Below are positions 36,412-48,500 of a stretch of DNA of 64,000 nucleotides, one piece after another; within the stretch, counting starts at the first letter, position 1, and each line of letters begins with the position of its first letter. The translations under genes were made by a program, and so were the position numbers. The notes beneath the pieces are model-generated. The model had not been told where the DNA came from. It saw nothing but the letters and a program-made list of their open reading frames with translations, and ran no database searches. The stretch is from assembly GCA_932521025.1 (NCBI GenBank), contig OW051473.1, forward strand, positions 186,001 to 250,000, in the 5' to 3' direction. The DNA is from Oscheius onirici. Taxonomy: Eukaryota; Nematoda; Chromadorea; Rhabditida; Rhabditidae.

Positions 36412-38237
36412 ATGCTTATTTTTGGCGTTTATCTGTTATCATGGTAATTGAACTTGCTTTATTGCTCAGTTTTTAATTTCAGTGTAACTGCTCAGGATAT
36501 TCCTCCTTTAGTCGGTGATTCTTCAGATCCGCCCCGAATTTTTGTTGATCAATCTCTATTGAATCGGTTTGGTATAGCCATCAATGTCAATCAGCCGGGT
36601 CTTTTCAAGGTAGAGGTGGCTCAATTTAAAAAGACATATTTCTAGAAAATCATGATGATTCCATCGAGTTTCGATAACCAAGCTGGAGCTCTCAAGCTGC
36701 AGGCAGATGATGTCACGCTTCAGATGAACACGTTGATTCAAAACTTCATGCAAAAATCTGCCATTAACATCAGCAGAGAATACGTGGGAATCTACAGTAA
36801 CCTTCCTGAAGGGGTATGATAAAAATTATTTGCATATACGACTTACTTCAGGAAGGAGCTCAGCTGGTAGCTGCTCATTTTGTGAACATTGTTTACCGTT
36901 TCTTGAACATTATTTCGGACCAGGAAGGGTTAGCAATTCGATCTATTGAGAGCCTGCTTGAGGTTATGGACAAAAACCCCGAAGACATCAATCAACTTTG
37001 CAGAACCAATCAGTTGGTGAGCTTTTCGGTCTTGTATCTAATAATCGGCTTGAAAAAAATATTTCGGCTGGAACATAGTAAGAATGCCATCTAGGATTTT
37101 GGCAAATATTCCGCTAAAAGTGTCCAAAGATTCTGTGATTATATATGTTAGTCTCCGAAATTGTTAGGCCCTCATAGTGTTAGTGTATGACATCAGACCT
37201 GTGTTCGAAGTAACATTCAGCCAAAGTGTAAAACAATTTGCGTTATGGAAATCGAACCCCGTCTAATGTTTAAAAAGCATTCTGACGATTACACCACGAA
37301 TGCGCACGTTTTGACCCCTGAGATCTACAGCGGCTTCCAGTTAGTTTTCGGGGCCGAGTGGTCTAGTGATATGATTCGCTTAGGGTACGAGAGGTCCCGG
37401 GATCTATTCCCGGCTCGGCCCAACTTTTTACAGTTTCTTAGGCCTTACATCATAGCAGACTAACAATGGAGAGAGAGCTAATTTTACAGCTACGTGTGTT
37501 GACGTTCATGGTCACGACATTTTCTCATGTTTTCCTGTAGACATTTCCTTCAAACAATGCGCTAAGAGCAGTCCCTCCTGTTCAATTATTCAGTTTCTGC
37601 TTCGCCTCCACATTAATCTCAAACTTTTACTCTCTCTCTAGGTAAATGAGTATTGAACAACACCAATCTGGCATCATAATCATCCCTGGCTCGGCCTAAC
37701 TTTATGAAAAATTCTTCATTTCAGCTTTCTATCCCAGCTACTTTGTTAACGCGTGAAGTTGATCCCGAGAAATCATGCAGGAAAATCACACAGATTTCCA
37801 AAAATGGTGGAGCAGAGTCTGTCAATGTCAAAAACCAGTTAAAGGGCATTCAGACAGAAACTGAAGCAGCTTGTGAGTTTCTTCTTCCAATTATTCAACG
37901 TTCTCAATTCAGTGAAATCTCTCAACAGTGTGGGGTCGATGATTCTTGATATTTCTGTACCTTTTCAAGCGATCGCAGACTTTGTGACTGACCGCATCAT
38001 TCTTCCCAAAAGCTACAAAAATCTGCTTCTCCCTCTTGTAGCTCAGAGTTATTCGGTTTGTGAAATCTGAAAAATGGTACTTTTCTCATTCAGGATTATG
38101 CTGAATGGGCCAAAACCAAAATCAGTGATCAGGAAACTGTCCAGCTCAGCAACTTCTTCGCTGGAATGAGCCTCGCTCAAGTCAGAGAAGTGGTGATCGA
38201 ATCCGCTTTCAAGTTAATTGGAGCGTCAAGTGAATAA
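36412..38237 (+). CDS. Secreted helical protein, member 2 of a divergent paralogous pair
   Basis: Seven exons (36412-36443, 36483-36609, 36646-36813, 36852-37016, 37725-37872, 37913-38055, 38094-38237) give 308 residues. Signal peptide MLIFGVYLLSCVTAQ, with the first intron at the same place and phase as in the leftward paralogue. Predicted-helical body with repeated segments such as HFVNIVYRFLNIISDQE and SLLEVMDKNPEDINQ, and a Cys in CRTNQ shared with the partner. Most intron positions match the partner, so the pair arose by an inverted duplication. Intron 4 has grown to 708 nt and carries a tRNA-Pro-like sequence. No family is recognised; secretion is inferred from the signal peptide. Confidence 0.78.
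37351..37422 (+). pseudogene. tRNA-Pro(AGG)-like gene, probably nonfunctional
   Basis: A 72-nt cloverleaf-like sequence in an intron. The acceptor stem GGGCCGA/TCGGCCC pairs perfectly, the T stem CCGGG/CCCGG pairs, and the loop CTTAGGGT gives anticodon AGG (Pro). Compared with usual eukaryotic tRNA-Pro, two bases are missing from the 5' anticodon stem (ATTCGC in place of ATTCTCGC), and the B-box/T-loop reads GGATCTATTCC instead of GGTTCAATTCC. These changes should weaken transcription and folding, so a pseudogene or tRNA-derived insertion is likelier than a working gene. The words CCCTGGCTCGGCC recur at 37684-37697. Confidence 0.65.
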
Positions 38238-40341
38238 ACTTTTCGTGCCTTTGTTACCAAAATTAGATAGCAATTCAATGAGATCAACTGACAAAATATG
38301 CACTAGAACATCGCGGGAATATATGATTTCACTCCAAGAATTGGACTGTTACCGGTATGAATATAGAGCTATATGGCTATAAAATGCGTACTATCAAATA
38401 AGTGTGTATAGTTTTGACTGTTCGCTTTACCGCAATTTCGCGAACCTTGAATCATAGCTCAAAATGGTTCTTTTCCCGTCTGTATTATCATTTTCTCATG
38501 ATTCACTTCCCGTAAAACCGCAATGTCCCCGCTCGAGGCTTGGTTCGACAAATTATATAATCAACGGCTTACTTTTGTCATAAACGGCTGCCTTTTATTT
38601 CTATTTCAGGGTTGTTTTAAACTTGTAGATTTCCTTTCATTCTATCGAACAAATGGCTACAAATTTCGGTTTGAAATCACTACCCGCTAAAACTTCTTTT
38701 TGCAGTCGAAAGTTGAACTAATCTCACAGCGTGCCTCGCATTGTTAATATGTGTCCGACGTGACCGGTTTTTCACTACACTCGAAGTTGCAATTTTGCGA
38801 TCTGACCACTGAATGCCTGGTTTTATGTTTTGCGCTTGTTTCTTACACACTTTTTCAGTCCCTAGGACATCGATTCTTAAGCCTTCTTTAGGCGGCAATT
38901 AGCCCATTTGCAATCCCTTTCCCTTCTATTCCGACCTCCTCTTGCCGCGAACAATGAGCCTGTTTGCCCACACGTGAGGCAGTCAGACGCAACTGTCCTG
39001 CAGGTCGGAATGCTGCAACTTCCCCACTGTCTCTTATCACACTTTTCACTACTTGACCTGGCACTTTTAAAACTGACCTTCGCGGTCTGGTTTCTCGTAA
39101 ATTAAGCGCTCGGAAAGCCCGCGACTCCTAATGAATTTACTCAACCGCAATGATGTTACTCTCAATTGCTTTCACGCATTTTTTCAATGAGAGAGATCTT
39201 GTTTACATTCCGTTAACAATTTTGTCTGTTAAACACACAAATGTTAATTAATCTCCTTTCTGATTCCATACAAAAAAATAAAGATGTCGAAGATATTGCG
39301 TTAAAAGTTTTGTCTATAGACCAAATTGATTCTTCAATTGTTTTTCTACACTGAAGGATACAGTTTCACGCGTTTGCTTTTTTTGTTATCGCATCCTAGA
39401 TTTTACAACAATATCTCTTTTGTTTGTTGCCAATTAAATCCGCCTGTCCCCTAGGCAACCGTGCATTGCTGCCCCTTTTGAAAAGACTTCTGTCTGACTC
39501 ACTGTTTACTCCGCCTCCCAGAGACCACTTTCGACAAACTTCTATTGCCGTCCTATTGAATCCGAGCCATTTTTACCTAATTTTTCATCCATTGCCAGAC
39601 CATTAGAACTAGTAATTATTATCCGGCTAGAAGCAATTTCTTACGCCAATGTCAATCAAATAACCACAAAGTAAATTGCCTTCAGTTTACGTTTGTTGAG
39701 AGATTTTGTTGCTTGCTACTTTCAAGTTACTACTTTCATTATTAAAGCGTCATTTCACGATATTTGTCGTGAGCCAGTGAGTGTGTGTGAGTCTCAAGTA
39801 GTCCAACACTTCACAAGGTATGAAAAGTTGATATTTGAGCTTAACGAGAAACGCTACGCGGTAGTTTGACGCGCTGAAAACTGAAAATCGTGATATCTCG
39901 AATCTCATTAGCTTTGACCAGACGGGGTTGGGTTTCCCTTTGAGCCAAAATATAATTGCCTCGTTTTGTATTTGCCGTGCTTTCGCAGAATCCAAGCCAC
40001 CTCTCTCTCTTTACTTTTTTTAATAATTTAACATAAATTTCTAGTAAAGGTTTCAAAACATTAAGACTATGAGTTGTAGTTGCATTTGTCGGGTTAAATA
40101 TGATCTTATTCCCATCAGAAAACTATCGAAAGCTCACGAAAACTTGCCCTTTTCTGATGTCATTTTCTCCATCAACGTTTCTGCTTTTCTCTCTTGGAGT
40201 CGCTTTTCTGCTCATCCATCTTTGCCCACTTAAATATTCCACACGCTGAGCTCTGCTCATCTCTTGCGACAAAACGATCTTGGAGCAGCTGTTTTTCTCC
40301 ATTCTTTAAATTTTGCGAATCTGAAGAAGAATCCTTTTTAG
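38238..40341. other. Intergenic, no gene seen
   Basis: Two kilobases between the secreted protein gene and the second bestrophin. ORFs here are short and incoherent; I found no exon chain or conserved motif on either strand. Confidence 0.5.
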
Positions 40342-42283
40342 ATGACAATCTCTTACTCGGGCAATTTCCTACGCCTTCTTGTTCGTTGGAAAGGCTCAAT
40401 ATGGCGATCAGCATGGAAAGAACTCATAGTCTATTTAGCCATGTACTATAGTATTCGCTTTTTCTATGTAGTTGGTATTGACTTAATAGAAAATGACGAT
40501 GATGATGCAAGGAAATGGAGGTATTGTTCAGATTCCCTACTAATTAATGCACGTTTCAGGCGAAAATTCGAAGCAATTTGTCGAATGTTCGACGGCTATT
40601 GTCGTCTCATCCCGCTCACATTTCTCCTTGGTTTCTATGTGTCCAATGTGGTCGCCAGATGGTGGCGCCAATTCGAATGTCTCTCGTGGCCCGAAGATTT
40701 GATCTCAGTGATGTGCTCCGTCATACACGGTTTGGACGAAAAGAGCCAAAAACGACGACATATGATTGCACGATACGTGAACCTTTCGGCTGCTTTAGCA
40801 TGGTAAACTCTTCTAAGTTATTATCGAAAAATGAATTTTAGGAGAGACATCTCCTCAAAGATTCGGCTACGTTTTCCAACTGTTTCGAGCCTCATTTCTG
40901 CCGGATTACTCACAGAGAAAGAGTATGAAATGTTAGAAGAGGCAAATGTCCGATAAAATTTTCCTAACATTTTGTAACTCCTTTTCAGGAAAGCTGCAGC
41001 GCTCTGCGTTGGATGACACCTCTTCATTGGGTTCAGCAGATTTTGAGAAAAGAAGAAGAGGTGAGGTTTTTCGGTTCAAAAAGTCACAGAATGGCCATTT
41101 TTGTTTGTCACGCAACTGTCCTGTGTTTTTCCTTTTCTGTTCTGCACTGATTTTGTAGCCGCCGAAAGGATTTTTTGCCATTTAAAAGCTTAAAGAAATC
41201 TGTCTGTCAAAATGAAAAGATTCGTTTTGCCGTTTCAACTATTTGGCTTTTGTAGTCCTATATTATTTAGAAAACAGTAGTAAATTGAGTGCACGTCTTT
41301 TCCTTTGCTTGCCCAATGCATGATTGCAGGAGGTCAAAGCTGCGGCCGACCGATGCAAGCCAGGGGTTCGTTGCTTTACCTCCCCTTTTTTGTCTCACTA
41401 GCTTCTTCTTTAGGAGAATAAACCCACAACATCTCTTCTGAACCACCTAGTTACCGAACTCAAACTCTATCGACAATCTCTACGTCGTCTTTTCTGCTAC
41501 GATTGGGTCTGTGTGCCTCTGGTCTACACTCAGGTCGCCGCCCTTGCAACTTATGCTTTCTTCTTCTTTGCATTGTTTGGCAGGTGAAAATTGGCCTTTT
41601 AGAAAAAGTAAAAGTAATTACAGACAGACACTTTTGCCCGATATCGAGAGCGGAAAAGAAGTCGACCTGATGGTTCCAGTTTTCCTGATTGTACAGTTTC
41701 TTTTCTTTGTCGGATGGTTCAAGGTCGGGCAGGACCTCATGAGGCCGTTCGGCTTGGATGATGAGTAAGCCAACTGGTCGAAATTTAATGCAGCGGGCAG
41801 TATTTAAAAAAAAATTTAAAAAAAAGAGGAATCTTCGTAAAACTGGTCTCACTTTTAGCAACGAAAAGACATGTCAAGAGAACAAAAATTCAATAATGAC
41901 TAGTATACAAAAGAATGACATTTCAGTGACATTGAACTGAACTACATTCTCGACAGAAACATCCAGGCTTCATTTACTATTGTTAACAAACTGCAACTTT
42001 CCGAGCCCCGTAAGAATGCTCTTCTTTTGTTTAAAAATGTTTTATTTCAGCCGAATTTGAAGAAGACTATTTCTGGCAAAACCGTACAAACAAAGTTGCA
42101 CCTCTACCTCATACTGAACACAGTCGAACCATTGCCGAGCACCCACCAAAACTACATTCTTACGTAAAAGTGGGAGAGCATACCGAACGTCCAGCTGGCT
42201 GCTTTTCTACAGGACGAGAGAAAAAGTAAGTTCCTTGACCGAAAACACGTAAATGACTGCCTTTTAGGAACATTGGCTGGTAG
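40342..42283 (+). CDS. Bestrophin-family anion channel, complete
   Basis: Complete bestrophin of about 402-406 residues. Exons: 40342-40520, 40560-40802, 40842-40947, 40989-41060, 41330-41365, 41414-41583, 41624-41764, 41927-42009, 42051-42225, 42268-42283; without the last splice it stops at 42229. The start is set by CCTTTTTAG directly before the ATG. Motifs in order: MTISYSG (human MTITYTS), [10 protein letters not shown], the neck helix [19 protein letters not shown] with the gating Ile/Phe/Phe pattern, [29 protein letters not shown], and the calcium clasp GLDDDDIEL, whose Asp run is split by intron 7. Calcium-activated chloride conductance is the family function; selectivity cannot be read from sequence. 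Nematodes carry many bestrophins. Confidence 0.93.
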
Positions 42284-42536
42284 TCTGAAAAAGACGAAAT
42301 TGCTAAACCATAATCACATCCTCCCGGTCACATATTCCTCTATCTGTGTTACGATTTCTTAATAAGATTATGAATATTTTATTTTATTAACAGAAATTTA
42401 AGATAAAGATAGCACCTCTTTCCTTCAGCTCCTCATCTTCTACTTGTCGCTACCGGCTTCACTCTCTTTAGCTGAGTTTTCCTTTTATTTGCTGGATTAG
42501 CTCTTGATGGTTGGGGTTTTGGAACTAAAATAACTT

Positions 42537-45500
42537 TTATTTTATTGTCAACTTCAACTTCTTACTTCTAGAACCACCAGTTGCTTGATTAACAGTTCTT
42601 GCCGTTTTGTTGTTTGTTCGCGGTTCACTTTGAACAGACGATTGTGTACCTCTTGAAGCATCGATATTTCGCGGATTACTTCTAGCTGTCGTATTTGTCT
42701 GAGCATTCTGCATTATTGGCGTTGGTCTTTGTTCCACAACTGGCTCTTGAAATGTGATATTAGTTTTATACAGAATAGTAAACCTGGCGGAGGTATCTGA
42801 AACTGTGGTTGAGGCGCAATCGTCGTAATTGGAGGTTGATAGCTGATGGAACTACTTTGCGCAGGCATACGCAGTTGGAGACCTTCTGGAGTGGCGACAA
42901 GAGTCATTACACCGGGAACTCCTACAATTTTCGATAATGATACGAAGATCGCAGGGTTTACCTGGAGCCGCTCCCATATAATGGCCAATAGTTGGAGGAT
43001 CGTAGGATTGACAGCAGAAGAGCTCCTTCACTTTGAGCCAAATGTCACTGCACCAGGAGAGAATCTAAAAACTTACAGTTTTCTGTAACGCGGATAGTTA
43101 CAGTGTTTTTATGGCAACTTGTACTAGTTCCTGAAACTTACGATAATCGGTGACAGCAGTGGAAACACAAATTTAAGCCAGGTCAACAATATATCCGCAT
43201 CTTGTGGAATCTCCTGTGCTGGAGCTTTGACTAGGGCTTCGGCACTATTAGTTATCTAAAAACGTACTATCTCGTTCTGCTATTAAAAGCGATACCTCGT
43301 AAACAAACGACAGAGTAATGTATGGCCCTTCAATGAGAATGAAGACAACCAAAAGGAAGACTACAAGCTTTGCTCTGCTTTGAAGTTCTTGGTGTGCACG
43401 GTTCTTTTTGATAAATTCGGAATATTCCCGCGTTTGTGAGGGTAAACTGGCACCATTCTAAAATCATGTATAGTCTAGAACATAAATGACTGTACCCTCT
43501 TTTTGAGAATAGCTCCAACACACACGAGACTAACACTGAGGCAGCCAACAAAGATTATTATCCTCGAAATTGGGTAGGCAATTGGACAATATCTGAAAAT
43601 TGTGATAATTTCTTTCAAAATTCTCAAGACTAACGCGTCGACAGCACAGATGTACCGGTTTTTAAAGGCTTTTACCGGAATGGCTGATGTTGCCGATGGA
43701 ATGGAAATGGCTAACGACACTACAGCCAGGGTCAGAGAAGCTACTAAAAATGGGTCTTTTATAGATCTGTTGTCACATACCTGTAAGTTTCTTTCCACCT
43801 AAGATTGGTCTCTTTTCCCAACGAGGATCTGGGCCATTGAACATGGTTATGAGACCGACAGCGCGTTCCGCAGCCATCAACATGAGCGACATCATTGTGT
43901 AGAGCTGGCAGAACTGAACGATTGGCTTAAATTTGGAGCAAACCAGCAAATCAAAGTATTTAATAAAAATCACTGTTAGCAAAATTGATAAATTTTAATG
44001 TTTTCAAGAAGTACCAGCCGCCTTCGCCGCCTGTCGGCGGCTTTTTTGACTTGTGTTTTCTTCTATACTTCTGATCTCCTCCCCAGTCATTAATTCCATA
44101 GCCAACCGATCTCTTCTGATCCCTTCTGATCCCTTCCCCAGCCAACCCATCTCTTTTGATTTTCTTCCTTCCCTGACCTTTTTCTCTTTCCCAGGGTTCT
44201 CATTCCCTCCTAAAGAACCGATACGAATTTCTTATTTTCTGGCCATATGATCCCTCTCTGATCTTATACAGATCAACCGGTCCCTTCTCATCCCCTACCG
44301 GTTAGCCTGACTCCTTCTCCTACTCAAAACATTTTAGCAAAAATATTTGGTGAGGAGAGGAATCGAACCTGGGTCGTCTGGGTAACAGCGGCGACTCTTA
44401 ACAATACACCAAAATTTCGTGGCCTCGGACACAAAACCTTACAAACAAAGTCACAGAGTCAGCCACAGACACCATTGCACTTTAATATTAAAGTTAATAT
44501 TAAAGTGCAATGGTGTCTGTGGCTGATACACAGATACTCTTCCGCCTTTTGTCCCTCTTTGGAAATAAAAGTCGCCGGTGAGACCGTTATCAGCTGTACT
44601 AATCCCCACCTCAAGGCATCATTTTTGACACTTTTCTCTGCTTCGTCATCACTTTAAAAAGAGGTGACCATGATGCCCCGGCCATTTATTTTCATCCTCA
44701 TTTTTTCGACAGTCTCTAGTTATTACAACCAGAACATCTCAAACCAGTGCAAATGTGAGCTCTTTCTTTTGCTGGTAAAATCGTTTAGTGGGTCAATGCT
44801 TTGGAGCCAAACAGCCATGCAACTGGACAATGTTAGCAACTGTAGCTTTTCAAAATCCCAGCGACACAGATATTGACGACGTTCAATGTTATTTGCGGAA
44901 TGCAAGTTCCCATTGTGTCCAATATGAGCTTTCACATAGATTTCATTTAATTGCAAAGAGGGCAGCTACCTGCAAACCTATATACCTGGAGCAGAACCAT
45001 TACAGCCTGCCCCTGTAAGTATTCAGCAATAATTGCAGTATAAATTTCCAGTATGATCCTACCTATATTTACTCTCTGAATGCTAGTAATACCGCCATTA
45101 AGCGATCCTCAAAGCCTGATACAGTCGTTCTAGAATTATTATTCAACATGGTGAGGTGTAGAACATTGTCATAAGAAACGTTTTTAGGAATCTAATGCTC
45201 CTAATATCACCTCTGGAGGAGGGCTGGCCATGGTTTTTACAGATATTTCCTGTGATAACGTGACCACTGAATGGGATTCGATCCTGTTAAAATTGACTAG
45301 TTCTGGCTATCTTGTTCAAGTTGTGTTTCTAGGACAACAGGCCGGTATTTCGAAAAAAAAACTATTACTATTCGAGTTTTCAGGAAACTGCTTAAATGTA
45401 CAAGGCAATAATACTAATGTAATTGTAACCTCAACGACATTTCCGGATTTCTCGTCTTCTATGACCTGTTCTTACGATCAGCAGGGAACATCCCCCTCCT

Positions 45501-48500
45501 ATTTTCACGGAGACGATAATACTTCGACTCCTTCACCAACTACTATTCAATTAATAAAAACATACACAACAGCCACAATTTCTACCCTAGAACCGCATTC
45601 TACTACCCCAAAGAGCAGGTGGCCTCCTGATCCCTGGAGTGAGTTTTGCGCTTTCTTTCTCACTTGCACGAACAGTTATGATCAAAGCTTTAAAATTGAA
45701 ATTGTCTTGGAGACTATCTAAATTTAATGAGAACCTGAGAATCCTGAGTCTACAATGTAGCCTGGCCTTTCTAAAAAAGTTGACTGTCTATTCCGAGTCA
45801 GTTTAACACAGGGAAATCAAATCAGGTTTTGTAGTTCAAATATACTTGAAAATTTTGATTTGAATTGCCCTGAAGAAAAAATTGTCACCAACAGTCCCTT
45901 TTTCTTATTAAAACATCATAAAAACTGTTTCAGTCATCGCTCTAAGCGTCGGAATCCCCTGCCTTGCTGCTGTGGCCCTCTGTGCCATTTGTGCTTGTTG
46001 CTGCTGCAAATGTATGCAGATACAGAAGATGAAGATGATGCTCTTCCACAATGATCCAGAGTCAAGTCAACGATTCCGCGGCTTTTGGAAAAAGGGTCAT
46101 CATGAGGGAATTGACCCGAAGCATGCACCTAGTGCCCCACCGATGGATCCATGCACTGGACTGCCAGTTCCAAACTTTGCAGTTTCAAATCACTACATGG
46201 ACATAGAGCAGCTGGCAGCTAGAAACAAGTAAAAATATGTTCTCCCCTAGTCAACAAATTTTTTAGAAAAGATGAATGGGAATTTAATAGTAAAAACCTT
46301 CTTATCCACGATAATGAAGTCCTTGGAGCTGGAGCCTTTGCCACAGTGTATAGAGCTACAGTCATCGGTTAGTCGAAGTTGGCAGTTCTGCATATTTTCG
46401 TTTTAAGGCAAAATTCCTCTGTTAAAAGCAGTACAGGGAGCAGCTACATCACTTGAAAATCAAGATGGAAGAACAGAGGTATGAGTCAGTGGTTCACTAG
46501 CCTCAAGATTGGCAACATTTTGATAAGCATAGAAATAGCTGTGCACTTAGTTTTTAGAAAAAGGAATTTCAGTTTAACAACGTTTTATAGGCAGCCGTAA
46601 AACGTCTACCGGCTCATGCAGACGATCAAAACCGCAAAGACTTTTTTCACGAAATGGAATTTATGAAACGACTTGGATATCACGTCCATACTATTGCGTT
46701 AGTTCTACTAAGATCACTTTTCAAAATACATGTTAAGAATGCTTGGATGTATTTCCGACATGTGGGATCCCTTGATAGTCGTTGAATATTGTGCCTACGG
46801 TGACCTTCTTCGTTTTGTTCGCTCTCATCGCAGTGATTTCTTTGGGACAGGAAGCAGCAGCGAAAAAAGTTTCAAGCTTACTGTTAAGCAGCTCGTTTCA
46901 TTTGCGTGGCAAGTCAGTGACGGCATGAGCTATTTGAGCAGCCGAAATTTCGTTCATCGCGACTTGGCAGCGCGTAATGTCCTAGTAACCAAGACAATGA
47001 GCATCAAGGTGAGAAAATCTATAGAAAAATATCAAGGAGTATAGGTCAGTGACTTTGGTCTCTGCCGCTATACCGACGAAGCATTATACACTGCCAAAGG
47101 AGGAAAACTGCCAATCAAGTGGATGTCTGTAGAAGCTCTCAAATTTGGAGAGTTTTCAATGAAGTCCGACATGTAAGTCAAAATTTGGGTTATCAATATG
47201 CAAGTAATAAGGGAGCACTCATTGACGATAAAAAAGTTAAATATCGAACAAAAACAATAACAACTCAACAACTAATGAATCAATTAAGATGGTCGTTTGG
47301 AGTTTTACTTTGGGAGATTTTCTCTCTCGGGGAGACACCGTACAATGCTGTCCAGCCGACAGATATGCTAGAGCACTTAGAAAACGGAAATCGTCTCTCA
47401 CAGCCACAGTTCTGTCCAAACGAAATGTAGGATTATTTTTTGTAGACAAACATAAAAAGATTTAGGTACAAAATAGCAGAAATTTGTTGGGCAGATGCGT
47501 CAGGAGACAGACCTACTTTCGATGAGGTCAGAGCTAAAATCACGGTAATGCTCAACTTGAACGATGAGTCATACGGATACTTAACAGTGGCAAAGGTACG
47601 ATTAGGTTAAAAAAGTAAATTTTACATTTCCAGAAGAAGGACGACAACGCGACATGTGCGATAACCATTGATCTTTAATATTAAAGTGCAATGGTGTCTG
47701 TGGCTGACTCTGTGACTTTGTTTGTTAGGTTTTTTGTCCGAGGCCACGAAATTTTGGTGTATTGTTAAGAGTCGCCGCTGTTACCCAGACGACCCAGGTT
47801 CGATTCCTCTCCTCACCAAATATTTTTGGTAAAATGTTTTGAGTAGGAGAAGGAGTCAGGCTAACCGGTAGGGGATGAGAAGGGACCGGTTGATCTGTAT
47901 AAGATCAGAGAGGGATCGGATGGCCAGAAAGGAAAACTCGTATCGGTTCTTTAGGAGGGGATGAGAACCCTGGGAAAGAAAAATAAGAAAACGGGTCCGG
48001 TTGATTGGGGAAGGGAGAAGAAGGGTTAAGAAGGGACCGGGTGTCTGGGAAAGGGATTGAAAGGATCGGACCAGATCGATTGACTAGAAAGGTATCAAAA
48101 GAGATCAGTTGACTGGGGAAGTCCACCCAGACGACCCGGGTTCGACTCCTCTCCCCGCCAAATAGTTTTACAAAATTGTTTTGAGTAGGAAATAGAGTCA
48201 GGGTAACTGCTCGGGAATAAGAAGGGACCGGTTAATCTGTATAAGTTCAGAGAAAGGTCGTTTGACTGCGGAAGGGATCAAAAGAGATCAGAAGAGATGG
48301 GTTGCCTGGGGAAGGGATCAAAAGGGGTCGGTTGACTGGGGAAGGGAGCAGAAGAGATCAAGAGAGATCGGTTGACTGGGGGAAGGGATCAGAAGTAACG
48401 AAGAAAACACAAGTAAAAAAAAGCCGCCGACAGACGTCTGGTGACTCCATTAAACAATGAACTTTTTTGTCATGCAAATTTAATGAATTGGGTACCATTT

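Noticed and set aside
44357-44420. Functional tRNA in the 44.4-kb element
   Set aside because: The B-box is perfect but the acceptor and T stems do not pair well, so it is a tRNA-derived repeat, not a tRNA gene.
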